From NCBI RefSeq assembly GCF_900129345.1, contig NZ_FQVK01000004.1, positions 62,001-126,000 on the forward strand: 64,000 bases of DNA, given 5' to 3'. The notes under the pieces were generated by a model that had not been told where the DNA came from, did not search any database, and was given only the letters and a program-made list of their open reading frames with translations. Both the position numbers and the translations under genes were made by a program. Source of the stretch: Ruegeria intermedia (GTDB lineage Bacteria; Pseudomonadota; Alphaproteobacteria; Rhodobacterales; Rhodobacteraceae). Shown here one piece after another: positions 63,183 to 64,000 of this stretch. The stretch's first letter is position 1; every line of letters begins with the position of its first letter.

Positions 63183-64000
63183 ATGAGCAGGATCCTTCTC
63201 GCACTCGCCCTGATCTGGGCGCTGACCGGCGCGGCATGGGCGCAGGACTTCAACGCCCTGGCGCGCGTGCTGCCCGAGCAGAGCCGGATCATCGACGATG
63301 ACGGCGCGGGCGTGCAGGTCCAGCTGGGGCTGAGCCAGGGCGTGCCCTATCGCATCTTCACCCTTCAGGATCCGTACCGGATGGTGATCGACTTCAAGGA
63401 AGTCGACTGGAGCGGGTTGAACCGCGAGGCCTTCCTGCAGACTCGGCGCATCAGCGCGGTTCGGTTCGGGGCCTATGTGCCCGGCTGGTCGCGTCTGGTG
63501 CTGGAACTGGGGGCGCCGCTGGCGGTGGACCGGGCCGCGATGCGGGTCGATCCGGCCTCGGGCGCGGCGGTGTTGATCCTGAACCTGAAAGGCACCGATT
63601 TCGAAAGCTTCGCCGCAAACGCGGGCGCGCCGCAAACCCCCGGATGGGATCTGCCGCCCCCGGCCGACGTGCCGGCGCAGCGCGGCACGGATGACCGACG
63701 GGCGCTGCGGGTGATGCTTGACCCGGGCCATGGCGGCATCGACCCCGGCGCCGAGGCGGGCGGAACCAACGAAAAGACCCTGATGCTGACCTTTGCCCGC
63801 GAACTGCGCGAGGAACTGCTGCGCGCGGGCGGGTTCGAAGTGGTCCTGACGCGGGCCGACGATCATTTCGTCTCGCTGGAACGGCGGATCGCGCTGGCGC
63901 ATCGCGCCGCGGCCGATGTTTTCATCTCGCTGCATGCCGACGCGCTGTCCGAGGGGCAGGCCCACGGCGCCACGATCTATGTCTTGTCCAACGAGGCCTC
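63183..64000 (+). CDS. N-acetylmuramoyl-L-alanine amidase (AmiC-like), 3' end outside the window
   Basis: The visible 272 residues hold a signal peptide (MSRILLALALIWALTGAAWA), an N-terminal AMIN-like domain (about 25-140, VPYRIFTLQDPYRMVIDF) that targets septal peptidoglycan, and the first part of an Amidase_3 zinc domain with the ligand His in MLDPGHGGIDPGA, a Glu in NEKTLMLTFA and a His in ISLHADA. It cuts stem peptides from glycan strands at division. The reading frame is open to the window edge, so the length is unknown. Confidence 0.93.
   Translation, partial: MSRILLALALIWALTGAAWAQDFNALARVLPEQSRIIDDDGAGVQVQLGLSQGVPYRIFTLQDPYRMVIDFKEVDWSGLNREAFLQTRRISAVRFGAYVPGWSRLVLELGAPLAVDRAAMRVDPASGAAVLILNLKGTDFESFAANAGAPQTPGWDLPPPADVPAQRGTDDRRALRVMLDPGHGGIDPGAEAGGTNEKTLMLTFARELREELLRAGGFEVVLTRADDHFVSLERRIALAHRAAADVFISLHADALSEGQAHGATIYVLSNEA

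Overview
The window is a chromosomal segment of an alphaproteobacterium of the Roseobacter group (Rhodobacteraceae), most like Ruegeria. The evidence is high GC, a complete Rhodobacter-type gene transfer agent (GTA) cluster, a Rhodobacter-like 5-aminolevulinate synthase, a pyruvate dehydrogenase E1-beta with its own lipoyl domain, and close protein resemblance to roseobacters throughout. The genus is inferred from memory of these families, not from a search. Coding density is high. I saw no tRNA, rRNA, CRISPR or insertion sequence.

Left part (1-16.1 kb): trigger factor; a luxI/luxR quorum-sensing pair whose luxR is frameshifted by an 8-bp tandem duplication; a lipoprotein lytic transglycosylase; the rpsF-rpsR-rplI operon; a small membrane protein; a YceI protein followed by a convergent cytochrome b561-YceI fusion; and a fatty-acid synthesis block (fabD, fabG, acpP, fabF, mltG) that also holds a GNAT acetyltransferase and a degenerate HisA-like TIM barrel. 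A DEAD-box helicase closes this part.

Centre (16.4-31.8 kb): a GTA structural cluster in canonical order, g1 (small terminase) to g15 (tail-tip megaprotein), including g3.5 and g10.1. A sigma70-like promoter lies in front of g1. The cluster is interrupted only by one antisense short-chain dehydrogenase gene between the large terminase and the portal. There is no integrase, replication or lysis gene, as expected for a domesticated GTA rather than a prophage.

Right part (31.8-64 kb): a DksA-type zinc-finger protein, cysE, the pdhA-pdhB-pdhC operon, ftsB, an LprI-like protein, pgk, two overlapping cyclophilin genes, a DUF3179 protein, an aquaporin, a bactofilin overlapping an M23 peptidase, a DUF455 ferritin-like protein, bcp, a very large AsmA/DUF3971 protein, queA, an MFS transporter, a DUF924 protein, lpdA, an M20 dipeptidase, hemA, a RodZ-like protein, ispG, a DsbA-like protein, an M48/TPR protease, an aminotransferase and the start of an N-acetylmuramoyl-L-alanine amidase.

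Four points stand out. The luxR lesion is a two-copy 8-bp direct repeat whose collapse would exactly restore a 233-residue LuxR, so it may be a reversible on/off switch or a recent loss. Nearly identical palindromes (TAGTTTA-N4-TAAACTA) lie just upstream of both pdhA and lpdA, which are 16 kb apart, and suggest one unnamed regulator controls E1/E2 and E3. A perfect FNR-type box lies upstream of hemA. The GTA cluster carries an unrelated antisense cargo gene at one internal junction.
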